A stretch of DNA of 64,000 bases from Neobacillus sp. PS3-34 (GCF_030915465.1 NZ_CP133267.1:4825001-4889000), one strand, 5' to 3'; counted from the first letter of the stretch, positions 16,935-28,930 are shown. A program made the numbers and translations. The notes: generated by a model from the sequence alone, not told the origin.

Positions 16935-18632
16935 GTGACACAGGATTTAACTCAGAACTATTATAAAGAATTAATTGATTTACAAGATGTAGATGGGGTC
17001 GAAGCTCAAATTCAAAGTTTACTTGATGTTCAAATTGAATCCGTTTCTGACCTAGAAAAATGGTTACAAGCTGAAAAGGATTTAATGATGAAAATCGCGG
17101 AGGCAATGACGGGTCACCAAGTCGATTTCTACCGGAACACAGAGGATGCGGATATCAAGTCTACGTATCTACATGACCAGCAAGTCATCCAGCCGCTTTT
17201 AATGAAATATGAAGCAAAACTGAATGAGAAAGTCTGTGAGTCTCCTTATTTCAATAAATTAGATGAAAACCGTTATGGCTTAATGCGACGCTTTCGCGAA
17301 TCCAAGGTGAAACTGTTCAGAGAAGAAAACATTCCATTAATGGTAAAAGAACAAGAGCTTAATACAAAGTATAGTGAAATTATGGGAGGATTAACTGTTG
17401 AATGGGATGGCGAAGAAAAGCCTTATCCATTTATCCAATCCCAACTCGATCATCTAGACAGAGCCGTGCGTGAAAAAGCTTATCGCGCAATGATGTCAGC
17501 CCACCGTCAAATTAAGCCTGATATGGATGCCATCATGGATGAGCTAGTTCAACTTCGCCATCAAATTGCATTAAATGCAGGCTTTGAAAATTATCGTGAT
17601 TATATGTTTGTAGTCAAAAATCGTGAATATAGCATCCAAGATTGTTACGACTTTCATGAAAATGTAGAGAAACATATTATCCCAGCTTGGAACCGATTGG
17701 CAAATGTCTTTAAGTCTGAGCTTGGTGTCGATACCTTTCGTCCTTGGGATAACACCGCTAAGTTGATGAAAAACCCGCCATACTCCGATGTGTCAGATCT
17801 TATGGATGGCGTTTCTGAGATGTTAGGGAAAACCGATCCATACTTTGCAGACCGTTTTGATTACATGAGAGAGCATGGGTTAATAGATCTTGGAGATCGG
17901 AAAGGAAAAAGCCCTGGCGGTTTCTGTACCTCCTTACCTGTTTCAGGGAACACCTTTATCTTCGCGAACTTTAGTCCATCCTTTTTCTCTCTTATCGCAC
18001 TAATTCATGAAATGGGCCATGCCGTGAATGGGTACCTCGAGTTTTCCGAGCAAGGTCCTTCTGAAGAATATCACCTCCGAATGGAAATTGGTGAACTTTA
18101 TTCTCATGGAATGGAATTGCTCTTATTAGACAAGCTGGATCGTTTTTATCCAGAAGAAGAAGATTTTAAGAGTGCACAGCGAGAAGAGCTGAGACGGGCA
18201 TTTAAAATGTTATTTGGCCCATTATCAGGCGACCTCTTTCAGCATTGGATGTATACGAATCCTCAACACACGGCCAAAGAGCGTGATGAAAAATTCTTTG
18301 AAATCTCAAAACGGTATGGCTTAAACCCTGTCGATACGTCTGGGCTTGAGGAAGAAATTGGGATGAGCTGGGCAGACACCCTTCACTATTTCCAAGTTCC
18401 TTTCTATAATATTGAATACTCCATGTCGATGCTTGGTGCATTGCAAATTCTTGAAAATTACCGAAACAACCCAGAGCAAGCCGTCGTATCCTTTAAAAAA
18501 GGTGCCAGTGCGGACTACAATCAATCCATCGCAGCGGTTTATAAAGAAACTGGGGTCAGCTTTGATTTTTCAGAGCCAGCCGTTAAGCGAATGGGCGAAT
18601 TCCTGGAGAAAGTCATTCAAGATATTCATTAA
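16935..18632 (+). CDS. M3B-family oligopeptidase (PZ-peptidase / oligoendopeptidase F type)
   Basis: 565 residues, the size of PZ-peptidase A-like enzymes rather than the 600-residue PepF. The zinc site HEMGHAVNG (His358, Glu359, His362) is followed by the third ligand region YHLRMEIGELYSHGMELLLLD, and substrate-binding residues occur in GPLSGDLFQHWMYTNP. It is a cytoplasmic zinc enzyme that trims short peptides. The start is GTG 16935 with GGGGAG 6 bases upstream. Its 3' side carries the second copy of the 10.6-kb hairpin repeat. Confidence 0.92.
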   Translation: MTQDLTQNYYKELIDLQDVDGVEAQIQSLLDVQIESVSDLEKWLQAEKDLMMKIAEAMTGHQVDFYRNTEDADIKSTYLHDQQVIQPLLMKYEAKLNEKVCESPYFNKLDENRYGLMRRFRESKVKLFREENIPLMVKEQELNTKYSEIMGGLTVEWDGEEKPYPFIQSQLDHLDRAVREKAYRAMMSAHRQIKPDMDAIMDELVQLRHQIALNAGFENYRDYMFVVKNREYSIQDCYDFHENVEKHIIPAWNRLANVFKSELGVDTFRPWDNTAKLMKNPPYSDVSDLMDGVSEMLGKTDPYFADRFDYMREHGLIDLGDRKGKSPGGFCTSLPVSGNTFIFANFSPSFFSLIALIHEMGHAVNGYLEFSEQGPSEEYHLRMEIGELYSHGMELLLLDKLDRFYPEEEDFKSAQREELRRAFKMLFGPLSGDLFQHWMYTNPQHTAKERDEKFFEISKRYGLNPVDTSGLEEEIGMSWADTLHYFQVPFYNIEYSMSMLGALQILENYRNNPEQAVVSFKKGASADYNQSIAAVYKETGVSFDFSEPAVKRMGEFLEKVIQDIH

Positions 18633-18745
18633 TGATGTGGGAGCACCCAGACAGTGCTTAGTATTGTGAGGCTGATAGGCTAATTGGTCCTAATGATGAT
18701 AAATTAGATGTCCTCTTTTTGACGGCAACATTTGTTGTAAATGCA

Positions 18746-18832
18746 GGAAAAGCCAAAAATACGCAAGTAGTGTATAAATACTTGCATATTTTTGGCTCTT
18801 TTAATTTTATTTCTTAGTGTTAAAACACCCCG
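18746..18832 (+). repeat. Long hairpin repeat, copy 2 of 2, joined to an element half site
   Basis: AGCCAAAAATACGCAAGTA pairs with TACTTGCATATTTTTGGCT. It continues into GTGTTAAAACACC; copy 1 has GTGCTAAAGCACC, so the small stem shows a compensating change. CCCCGTTAGCC and then TTCACCACAAAGAATGAAAA (18865-18884) follow; the same run occurs near 41365-41424. Confidence 0.7.
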
Positions 18833-18877
18833 TTAGCCACCCATGAGTCGCTAAAAAACAGCTCTTCACCACAAAGA

Positions 18878-19299
18878 ATGAAAATGTTTGAGTTCGGGCT
18901 TACTTTATACTATCCCTTGTTCTTATTGTTTCCTTTCAAACAACAACTGTTTTATCAATTAAACAAACTCAAGACTCTGAAGAACTTAGATTACAGGACA
19001 TGCTTATGAAAATGCTTGCTACTTATATTAGCGAAGTTTTGGATAACTATTATTATCCGAAGATTTTAAAGGACTTTTCACCTGCAGTAGATCCATGGAA
19101 ATTTGAAGTGATTGAAACAAGAAGAGTAAATGGCTTCCGTGGCTTTATATTAGAAATTACATTTGATATTGAGCTTACCGATGGTGGACACCACGTTCCA
19201 GTAGGGAAGGATCGAATGACTTATAGAATTTCTTATGGACCTGAGGTGAAATTGATAAATCATACCCACTTAGCTACTTATAAATACCCTCAAGAATAA
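18878..19299 (+). pseudogene. DUF3888-like secreted protein, frameshifted in the signal peptide
   Basis: The body (EELRLQDMLMKMLATYISEV, YYYPKILKDF, WKFEVIETRR) matches the DUF3888 layout of small Bacillus secreted proteins. A signal-peptide-like stretch YFILSLVLIVSFQTTTVLS precedes it in the same frame but has no start. The only suitable ATG (18878, MKMFEFG) is one frame off, as if one base was lost near 18897. That ATG lies in repeat DNA shared with 41401-41424, so repeat insertion is an alternative cause. Function unknown. Confidence 0.6.
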
Positions 19300-19317
19300 T
19301 TACATAATTATAACTGG

Positions 19318-19352
19318 CTTATTGAACTATTCTTCCCCGTTACTTCAATAAT
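19318..19352. repeat. Hairpin element copy (19.3 kb)
   Basis: CTTATTGAAC (19318-19327), loop with TTCCCCG, then TTCAATAA. Further pieces follow at 19555 (GCGTTAATCC) and at 19633 (CCAGTTACTTGAATAA). Its orientation relative to the preceding plus-strand gene is opposite to the usual rule. Confidence 0.65.
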
Positions 19353-19689
19353 GCCCATTGAAATAATCATGGTACATATATAAAGTTTTACCAGTTATCT
19401 CTATATCTTCGATTGTAATACTATTTCCTAACAAGTTGAAGAACCATTCTAAAATGAGAAATGACTGCGGCCGCAATTTTTTTAACTATTGTGTTTTTTC
19501 TTCTAAGAGGCGCAACTAAAAAGTGAAAAGTAGTGAAATCTGCAGCCAAAATAAGCGTTAATCCTTCTTGGATCATTGTTAGTTCACTAACAAAAAAAGG
19601 GTTCGCCATTGCAACCCCATCATAAACTCTTGCACCAGTTACTTGAATAAATAAAAACCAACACCCTTAGGTCCTTCGCTTTTTTGTTA

Positions 19690-20563
19690 TGCGCTATTGT
19701 CTGGATAGAATTCAGGTGCGCGCACTTGTTAAAGCCACGTTCCCTGAAGCCTCCCTGCGATCCCGGACGGTCGGATTTCCCGAGTCCGGTTCTGACCTTG
19801 GATATATCATATATGTGCCTTCCCTTATTACCCTAGGATTAAATGGCGACACCCATGTTCCCCCATTGATAATAAGGTTTACTACATAATTAGCCAGATT
19901 GGAGATTATTATTATTATTATTTATTAAGGCTCTGTGTCCTTTTATCCCAATCATTAGGCATCCAAGTGCCCAGAGGTCCTTTGCTCAACTTTGGTGTTA
20001 CCATAGTTGAAATATGTTTCTACATATTTAGAAAAGCATTACCTTTTCCTCTTAGCTACTACGACCTCATCCGTCAATCCTAAATCCTCCTGTCAATTTC
20101 GGTGGTACCTTATAAAACGGGTCTTTGCTGGTTGTTGTCGTCCCAGCTGGAAGTAGGACCTTCCCGTCGTTATCTCTAAAAATCTTTCCCTAGATGCTAG
20201 AGCCCATATCCCGGCATCCTCTATAGTGCATATAACCGTTTCTTCCTATAGAGCTTCGGCCTTCCCCAATGCGTCAATGGGTCGGCGATTCGCAATAATC
20301 CCTTCAACAGTTTCTGAAGGGGGAGCCATTTCGAGACTGCAGTATTCGTTAAATCCTTCTGGCCTCTAGGTTTGCTCGCCACACTGACTGTTCCTACCTT
20401 ATATTCTCTGAGTAATATAGGCAGCTATGGCTTTTACGTCCGAGCAGAACGTGACTTGTTACCTCCTCACGCATCGGATATGCTAGTTGTCTGAATCGGT
20501 CAATTGACAACAGGAGACTTTCACTCCATTAGATTTTCAGCCTTGACGGCTGCTCCAACGCAC
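19690..20563 (-). other. Group II intron remnant 2 (ORF-less), inside remnant 1
   Basis: Minus strand from GTGCGTTGGAG (20563): an uninterrupted structured, non-coding, GC-richer stretch with runs such as GGAGTGAAAGTCTCC, GTGGCGAGCAAACC and GGGGAAGGCC that I recognise from domain I to III of bacterial group II introns. A domain V-like hairpin GGACTCGG-GAAAT-CCGACCGTCC lies at about 19760-19792. No reverse transcriptase frame remains. The 3' end is not defined; about 19690-19720 is a guess. Confidence 0.6.
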
Positions 20564-21163
20564 ACGGCTCCTCCTAGTTACCATTCACAAAATACAACTA
20601 ATCTTTTAATATTAGATTTTGCTAATTCTGCTATCCTTAATAGTTTTGTTTCCATTTAATATTCCTACCTCTGTATGTAGAAAATATTTCTTTACTAAGG
20701 GTGATAACTGGTAGCTAGCCTTTCCTCCATTGGCATTACCCAACTTCATTGGTACTACGCTGCTATCCGACTCCCTACACCGGCGTTTGGCTTCCTTACT
20801 TTTTATCGCTTGTACACCATACTCTTCTAACAAGAAACTGCCGGTAGGGTCTCCCGAGTTGCCGTATCATATCAATGTGTAACGTGCCAAGGTCTGTGAC
20901 TCCATAGAGGTTTTATCCATCTTGCCTTAAACGAAGGATAAAATGTAGCTTTCTGCTGCAGGTAAAGCATCAGCCCTCTCGATTTACTAACATTATGGAG
21001 CTCAATCCCTTCAACCAATTGGCTTTGGCCCGCCACCTAACTGTCTACGCTTAAAGACTAAAGTTACCTTTAGTCCTCCAAGACTCGCTACGAGCGAATG
21101 GCTAGTTCTTACTCGACGGGAATCCCACCTGTTATATGATACGACCTAGGCTCGGCCGCACAC
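20564..21163 (-). other. Group II intron remnant 1, 5' part
   Basis: The 5' end GTGTGCGGCCGAGC starts at 21163 (minus strand) and fits the intron GUGYG rule. Typical runs follow: GGTGGGATTCCCG, AGTAAGAACTAGCC, GTTAGGTGGCGGGCC, GATATGATACGGCAACTCGG. A 25-codon frame (20655-20578) starts METKLLRIAELAKSN like the N-terminus of a group II reverse transcriptase, then stops: the enzyme has been deleted. Next comes GGAGGAGCCGT, the beginning of a domain V, cut by remnant 2. Confidence 0.65.
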
Positions 21164-21182
21164 CTGTCCGTTAGCACAATAA
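21164..21182 (-). repeat. Half hairpin element at the intron 5' junction
   Basis: CTGTCCGTTAGCACAATAA (plus strand) is the loop and right arm of the hairpin element; the left arm is missing because the intron begins exactly after CAG of the loop. Confidence 0.65.
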
Positions 21183-21250
21183 AAGCTGCCCCATTGATAG
21201 CTTTGTTGTTAATCTTGATAGGAAGAGTCATTTATTAATTTGACTTTCAA

Positions 21251-23854
<2,604 letters not shown>

Positions 23855-23981
23855 TTATCCCTCCTAACCATTAATGTTCTGTTGATTTTACCAGTAATAA
23901 ATGGAAAAAAGTAGTCTATATTGACCATTTTTAATATGTTATAATTAAAATAGGAAGAGTAAAAAAGAGCTAGACCTTACC

Positions 23982-24045
23982 ATACAGTAAACTGATGCCC
24001 AAGTTCTTTCCCTCGATAGCAGCTCCCCTAAGCTCGGCCGCACAC
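23982..24045 (-). other. Second group II intron 5'-end fragment
   Basis: Minus strand GTGTGCGGCCGAGCTTAGG (from 24045) matches the 5' end of remnant 1 in 18 of 19 bases, and again it starts directly after the loop of a hairpin element (TAACGGGGCAA). The remainder diverges, so this is a short fragment or another intron variant. Confidence 0.5.
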
Positions 24046-24120
24046 TTGCCCCGTTATTTTAAGTGAATTGATTCACAATCTTACTAGGAAATGACCTAAA
24101 AAATCTGGATTAACTTAATA

Positions 24121-24147
24121 AAAAAAGGACTCCCTTTTTGGGAATCC
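24121..24147 (-). terminator. Intrinsic terminator
   Basis: Minus strand GGATTCCC-AAAAA-GGGAGTCC followed by seven T. It ends the glycine-zipper gene. Confidence 0.85.
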
Positions 24148-24176
24148 AATTCATTCAGTGCCACTTTGGTTAAAAT

Positions 24177-24395
24177 CTAATCTTCTCGGTTCGAAACACT
24201 GTCATTAGCCTCATTGGCATTTTCGCCGACTTTGTTACCCATCGCTCCTCCTGCAACAGCTCCTGCAACGGTACCAAGTGGACCAAGAGCAGAACCCAAA
24301 GCAGCACCAGCTGCAGCTCCGACACCAGTTCCTACCGCTTCGCTGGCATCATTATCGACACGGTTACGTTCGTTTTTATCAGCCAATCCTCTCAC
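24177..24395 (-). CDS. Glycine-zipper protein
   Basis: 72 residues: polar ends (LADKNERNRVDNDASE, ENANEANDSVSNRED) around a central GTGVGAAAGAALGSALGPLG and TVAGAVAGGAMG, a glycine-zipper pattern able to form a membrane hairpin. It has no signal peptide. Similar short proteins occur in Bacillus without known function. It is monocistronic with a strong terminator. Confidence 0.75.
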   Translation of the reverse strand: MRGLADKNERNRVDNDASEAVGTGVGAAAGAALGSALGPLGTVAGAVAGGAMGNKVGENANEANDSVSNRED

Positions 24396-24502
24396 TCCTT
24401 ATTTAGAATAGGCAAGTACTTTCCAGCACAATACCGTAATATATTTTGCCCTATAAGCACAGATTTACGCGAAATTTAAATCTATACTTATAACTTTGCA
24501 AT

Positions 24503-24533
24503 TTCCACTATCCTGCCCTGTTAGCGTAATAAG
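24503..24533 (-). repeat. Hairpin element copy (24.5 kb)
   Basis: CCACTATCCTGCCCTG followed by TTAGCGTAATAAG, then AAAAAAGGATCGCC (the minus-strand terminator T-run). A related GTCATTTTCCC / AATTTTCATGGTA block follows at 24588 and recurs at 41537. Confidence 0.65.
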
Positions 24534-24625
24534 AAAAAAGGATCGCCACACACAAACCATCTTGAACTTAAGCACCCCCTTTAGTATTGTCATTTTCCCT
24601 TTTAATTTTCATGGTAGTGGAACAT

Positions 24626-24656
24626 GAAAAAAGGTTGCCGCAGCAACCATTTTTTC
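24626..24656. terminator. Bidirectional terminator
   Basis: GGTTGC (24633-24638), loop CGCA, GCAACC (24643-24648), with an A-run before and ATTTTTT after. It serves the minus-strand gene at 24785. Confidence 0.65.
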
Positions 24657-24784
24657 TATTGAAGCACCTAATGACGGAAAAAGGAAAATTAGTATAAAGA
24701 TAATCCTACATAAATCTTAACAATATATTTAATTTCAAACATTTCGATAGTATTGTTCAGTGTTTTTACTAAGTAAATTGGATG

Positions 24785-25102
24785 TTAAAAAGACGCTTTC
24801 AAAACAAAACGTCCACTTAAGATTAAATGACGAATTCTAATTTCTGCACTATCAAATATTTGTAATTGACCAGAAAACGTTGCAAAAGGTGTCTCCAAAC
24901 TTAGTTGTTTGGTACTTTCATCCCAGGTTCCATGGATAGGGACAGGCGTACCTCTAAAATTGCCGGTACCAATTACGGTTCTCCCTGAGACCGAGTGAAT
25001 GTTCAGTACCCCCCTAACAACCGGTCTTCCTGCAATTTCTGTGCTTAATCCCCAGCTTGATTGTGACGGTAAACTCAGTGAAATGTTTTGAGCACTTTGC
25101 AC
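24785..25102 (-). CDS. Hypothetical beta-rich protein
   Basis: 105 residues, probably all-beta (GLSTEIAGRPVVRGVLNIHS, GRTVIGTGNFRGTPVPIHG, LSLETPFATFSGQLQIF). The start is GTG 25102 with AGGAGG 7 bases upstream; an overlapping ATG is out of frame. No family is recognised and there is no signal peptide. Confidence 0.6.
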   Translation of the reverse strand: MQSAQNISLSLPSQSSWGLSTEIAGRPVVRGVLNIHSVSGRTVIGTGNFRGTPVPIHGTWDESTKQLSLETPFATFSGQLQIFDSAEIRIRHLILSGRFVLKASF

Positions 25103-25206
25103 ATTAATCCCTCCTTTTGTGGTGTATAGGAGATTATATGCATTTGACGATTATTTGGATTTGACATCAATTATTTTGAATGGCGACATATTTTATATTA
25201 GGTTAA

Positions 25207-25554
25207 TTTTTACCATCTGGTAAAATTCATAGCCGCTTATCTGGAGGATCACGTGTTTTTAAAGAAAGCGATGGTTATGAAGAACCCGTCATCAGAAAGG
25301 TTGTTGAATGGATTAACACTGCAAATCCTGTAAAAGAAGCAACAGAAGTAGTTAATAAAAAGCCATCGATCGCCGTATTAAAAATAAAAATGAAAAACGG
25401 AAATGTTGCATTAATAGAACCTGCATATAACTGCCTTGTTCAAAACCTAACAAAAACTTGCACGTTGGCAGATAGCGATGTCATTTATACCCGAAATAAT
25501 CAAAAAGAACGATTGAGATCCGTTGAGCTCTTTGATTGGCTCCTGGCAGGATGA
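25207..25554 (+). pseudogene. Start-less coding-like frame, unknown protein
   Basis: An open frame of 115 codons with protein-like composition (SGGSRVFKESDGYEEPVIRK, VVEWINTANPVKEATEVV, ERLRSVELFDWLLAG) ends at TGA 25552-25554. It has no ATG, GTG or TTG near its beginning; GGAGG at 25243 precedes a GTG in the wrong frame. It is probably the 3' part of a truncated or frameshifted gene. No family is recognised. Confidence 0.4.
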
Positions 25555-25666
25555 AAATATGAAAATATGAAAATACAGAACCTCCCAAAGACCGTTTAGT
25601 TCAAAAAGAAATTTAATATATAATAGATTTGATAATACACAAATGATTTTCCTTAGGAGGAGGAAC

Positions 25667-26136
25667 ATGAAAAAAGGCTTCGAAAAAAAATGTCCAAGGA
25701 ATGGGAATGGTATGCAGTAAAGGTACTGTATGAATGCAACATATCAGGAAACCCTTCTCCAGAAACAATTGATGAAAAATACTCCAATACACATAAGACA
25801 TTTGAGGAAAGCATTATACTTATTAAGGCACCTTTTTTTGAACAGGCTTATGTAAATGCAGAAATGGAAGCAAAAAAGGCAGAAATGGATTACTTAAATC
25901 CATATGATGAAATGGTTGAATGGAAATTTGTAGAGTCGATAGATTGTTTTAATTTATTTGATGAAAAACTTCAATCAGGTACAGAATTGTATTCAAGATA
26001 TTTGCGAGTACCAAAAAATATATCTAATGAAAAAATAATTTCACATTACTATCCAGAAACGGTCGTGGAAGAAGAAGTTGACTATAACTTTATTCTAAGA
26101 AATAAGGACATTAACTTAAGACCAAATTCAAATTAA
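25667..26136 (+). CDS. DUF4288 family protein, start affected by an A8 run
   Basis: The core starting at ATG 25690 (MSKEWEWYAVKVLYECNISG, FEESIILIKAPFFEQAYVNA, SGTELYSRYLRV) fits DUF4288. The only good ribosome binding site, AGGAGGAGG, belongs to an ATG at 25667 (MKKGFEKK) that would be in frame only with one more A in the run at 25683-25690. So either translation starts weakly at 25690, the run is miscalled, or expression varies by slippage. Function unknown; followed by an element copy in inverted orientation. Confidence 0.7.
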
Positions 26137-26154
26137 AGTATTGTTGATATTGAT

Positions 26155-26178
26155 GACGCTTATTCAACTATCAGGGTG
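26155..26178 (+). repeat. Half hairpin element, inverted orientation
   Basis: CTTATTCAACTATCAGGGTG reads on the plus strand after a plus-strand gene, the reverse of the copies that follow minus-strand genes. It supports a link between element and gene orientation. Confidence 0.6.
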
Positions 26179-26204
26179 CTTTAATTTAATAATTTTTGAT
26201 TGAG

Positions 26205-26222
26205 CCGACAGCAATCTGTCGG
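26205..26222. other. Short perfect hairpin
   Basis: CCGACAG-CAAT-CTGTCGG with no T-run. The role is unknown. The rest of 26223-26504 shows no gene. Confidence 0.5.
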
Positions 26223-26504
26223 TAGTGGCAGGAATAGCATACAAAACCGCACACAAATTAGCAAATGCATAATTTTTTTTAGGCAGTTGCTAATTAGTAA
26301 GGGGCTTATACCGCGATTTAAGCATCTAATTCAATAGAAAACATTGTTAATTCAATAAAAAAGCAGAGCTAATTCTAGTGAGAATTGCTCAGCTATTATA
26401 TAGACTTTTATATATGCTTTTATAGATGCGGGTACTCCAAAAGAGAACGGCTTAGATTATGATGGGATACCCTTTTTTCAAAAACTACTTGGAAAAACAA
26501 ATAT

Positions 26505-27455
26505 TTATTCAAATAAAGGACTTACTGCTTTTTGATTGTGAATACGATCAATCGCCTCTACAAGCAATGGCGCAACTGATAAAACCGTAATTTTATCGAT
26601 CAACTTTTCTTTTGGTAGGTCTATAGTGTTAGTTACAACTAATTCTTTAATGGGGGACGATTCTATTCTGCTAATAGCTGGTCCAGAGAGCACTGGATGG
26701 GTACAGCAAGCATATACCGATTTTGCTCCCTTCTCAATTAAAGCATTCGCTGATAAAGTAATATTCGAGCCCGTATCAACTAAACCATCAATAATAATGG
26801 CATTTTTCCCTTCAATATTTCCGATAATATTCAAAACTTCAGAAACATTTGATTCAGGGTTTCTTCTATCAATTAAAGCAATTGGAGCATCTAATCTGCT
26901 GGCCATTTTTCTTGCTCTAACTACACCACCATTATGCGGTGCAACAACTACAATGTCTTCTAATCCTTTTTTGGCAAAATAATCTGAAAGAATTGGAATA
27001 CCAATTAGGTGATCCACTGGGATGTCAAAAAAGCCCTGTAATTGTGGAGAATGAAAGTCCATTGTAAGCAGCCTGGTTGCCCCAGCTGTTTCTAAAAGGT
27101 TGGCAATTAGTTTTGCAGTAATCGGCTCCCTAGACCTAGCTTTACGGTCCTGGCGTGCATAGCTGTAATAAGGCATAACAATGTTAATGTTTTGAGCTGA
27201 AGCTCTTTTCATGGCATCAATCATGATGAGAAGCTCCATAATATGTTCATTGTTTGGCTGCGATGTGGATTGAACTAAATAAACATCACTTCCCCGCACA
27301 CTTTCTTCTATATGAATTTGGACTTCCCCATCACTAAAACGCTTGATTGAGCTTTTCCCTAGCTCACAACCCAAAAGTTTTGCCATCTCGCTTGACAGCT
27401 CGCGATTAGAATTTAATGCAAACATTTTAAAACGCTTATTAAGTTGATAAGTCAC
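26505..27455 (-). CDS. Divergent ribose-phosphate pyrophosphokinase paralogue
   Basis: 316 residues, full Prs length, with clear family motifs: [78 protein letters not shown]. Housekeeping Prs makes PRPP from ribose 5-phosphate and ATP. Two conserved sites are altered: the usual SPDHGG reads APHNGG, and the PRPP loop DDIIDTAGT reads DGLVDTGSN. It stands alone, not beside gcaD/glmU as housekeeping prs does. It is likely a second copy with changed activity. Confidence 0.85.
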   Translation of the reverse strand: MTYQLNKRFKMFALNSNRELSSEMAKLLGCELGKSSIKRFSDGEVQIHIEESVRGSDVYLVQSTSQPNNEHIMELLIMIDAMKRASAQNINIVMPYYSYARQDRKARSREPITAKLIANLLETAGATRLLTMDFHSPQLQGFFDIPVDHLIGIPILSDYFAKKGLEDIVVVAPHNGGVVRARKMASRLDAPIALIDRRNPESNVSEVLNIIGNIEGKNAIIIDGLVDTGSNITLSANALIEKGAKSVYACCTHPVLSGPAISRIESSPIKELVVTNTIDLPKEKLIDKITVLSVAPLLVEAIDRIHNQKAVSPLFE

Positions 27456-27624
27456 CTTTTATCCCCCATGCTTGTTTAATCATAGTAGTTACCATTTTCT
27501 AATATCTTATTTTACATGATTTGAGGTAATGGTAACAGTATTTTTGCGTTCACTTTATTTTTATTCGTAACAATTACCTACTGGTGAAAAAATAGTAAAA
27601 TATGCACATTAATGAATGAGAAAA

Positions 27625-27711
27625 GCAGGACAATATTTTCCTCTGATTGGAATAGTACAATAATCGAACAGAGGGAAAGCTGGTTCAATTCCCTGAAGTG
27701 TAAGACCCTGC
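27625..27711 (+). ncRNA. Candidate structured leader RNA
   Basis: GCAGG (27625-27629) and CCTGC (27707-27711) could close a structure containing a long arm TTTTCCTCTG / CAGAGGGAAA (27636-27645, 27669-27678). No ORF lies in it. It is upstream of, but separated by a promoter from, the 31-residue gene. I could not assign it to a riboswitch class. Confidence 0.35.
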
Positions 27712-27805
27712 TCACCATCTTGATGTTTCGTTTATTAAGGCAAGTTAACAGTCTTATTACAAATAGATAAACATCTGTTTATTCGACAAATTTCTAAGAA
27801 TCGCT

Positions 27806-27814
27806 TGTTATAAT
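27806..27814 (+). promoter_or_regulatory. Extended -10 promoter
   Basis: TGTTATAAT with the TGn extension, about 60 bases before the 31-residue gene. A -35 is not clear (TCGACA lies 20 bases upstream). Confidence 0.5.
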
Positions 27815-27876
27815 AGCTTTGTTTAGAAAGAAGAGTTTTGAAAACCAAAGTAAAAATAAGAAGAGAAGGAGGAATC

Positions 27877-27972
27877 ATGGCGGAAATTTTACTTTATCTT
27901 GGTACATATCTAACAGTTGCTCTTGCTCTTGGCTTGCTGGTTACATTTGCTTTTGATCTATTTATTAAATAA
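27877..27972 (+). CDS. 31-residue membrane peptide
   Basis: ATG 27877 follows AAGGAGG with 5-base spacing. The peptide is MAEILLYLGTYLTVALALGL then LVTFAFDLFIK: one hydrophobic helix with an acidic residue near each end. Its size recalls KdpF-like subunits, but the sequence does not match and no kdp genes follow. It has its own promoter. Confidence 0.6.
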   Translation: MAEILLYLGTYLTVALALGLLVTFAFDLFIK

Positions 27973-28090
27973 AATACCTCGTTAGTAGTGCCTGTTACAC
28001 CACGATTTTTCTTGTTTCACAGACTAATATATATAGTCTCCTGATTACCTCGTATTCTTTCAGTTTATCAATAAAATAAAAACTTAAAGA

Positions 28091-28110
28091 GCAGCTGTTT
28101 TCACAGCTGC
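28091..28110 (-). terminator. Terminator-like hairpin of the ABC operon
   Basis: GCAGCTG-TTTTCA-CAGCTGC; minus strand continues TCTTTAAGTTTTTATT. Confidence 0.6.
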
Positions 28111-28201
28111 CCCCATAAATGTATTCTATTGCTCTAGTATTTAAGACCTTTAACTTGTACTGTGCATTAGTATTTGTTTGGCAATGTAATTGGAAATGAA
28201 T

Positions 28202-28930
28202 TTAGAGCACCTTGCTTAAAAAAGCTTTGGTACGTTCATGCTGGGGATTGCCAAATAGTTCATCTGGTTTATTCTCTTCCACAATATATCCGCCGTCCAT
28301 AAATAAAACCCTGTCTCCCACTTCTCTTGCAAAGCCCATTTCATGGGTTACGACGACCATGGTCATCCCTTCCCGGGCAAGCTGTTTCATGACCTCCAAG
28401 ACATCTCCAACCATTTCCGGATCTAGTGCAGAAGTTGGCTCGTCAAATAGCATGATTTTCGGGTTCATTGCCAGTGCTCTTGCGATGGCGACACGCTGTT
28501 TTTGTCCACCTGATAGTTCGCCAGGATAGCTGTTTGCTTTTTCCCGTAAACCTACTTTATCCAAAAGCTCATACGCTCTTTTTTCTGCTTCTGCTTTTTC
28601 TGCAGAGCGGACCTTTAATGGTGCAAGCATAATATTTCCTAAAACGGTTTTGTGAGGGAAGAGATTGAATTGCTGAAAAACCATTCCAACCTCTTGCCTA
28701 ACACTGTTTATATTGATTTTCTGATCAGTGATATGGTGGCCATTTATGACGACTTCCCCACCTGAAATTTCCTCCAGGCGGTTTAAACAGCGCAGGAATG
28801 TACTTTTTCCTGAACCGGACGGGCCAATGACACAGACTACTTCTTGTTCCTTCACTTCTGCATTAATATCCTTTAACACCTCTACGCTGCCAAAAGATTT
28901 CTTCAGATTTCTTACAGTAATCATACTCAT
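28202..28930 (-). CDS. Polar amino acid ABC transporter, ATP-binding protein
   Basis: 242 residues, a GlnQ/HisP-type ATPase. Walker [11 protein letters not shown]-loop [10 protein letters not shown], signature LSGGQKQR, Walker [15 protein letters not shown] and H-loop VVTHEMGFA are all intact. It powers the importer with the next two genes. Its ATG overlaps the permease stop (ATGA at 28930-28927), so the genes are translationally coupled. The substrate cannot be read from this subunit. Confidence 0.95.
   Translation of the reverse strand: MSMITVRNLKKSFGSVEVLKDINAEVKEQEVVCVIGPSGSGKSTFLRCLNRLEEISGGEVVINGHHITDQKININSVRQEVGMVFQQFNLFPHKTVLGNIMLAPLKVRSAEKAEAEKRAYELLDKVGLREKANSYPGELSGGQKQRVAIARALAMNPKIMLFDEPTSALDPEMVGDVLEVMKQLAREGMTMVVVTHEMGFAREVGDRVLFMDGGYIVEENKPDELFGNPQHERTKAFLSKVL

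Noticed and set aside
27625..27711. Named riboswitch (cobalamin, ydaO or similar)
   Set aside because: Some strings look similar, but the conserved core motifs of these classes are not present.
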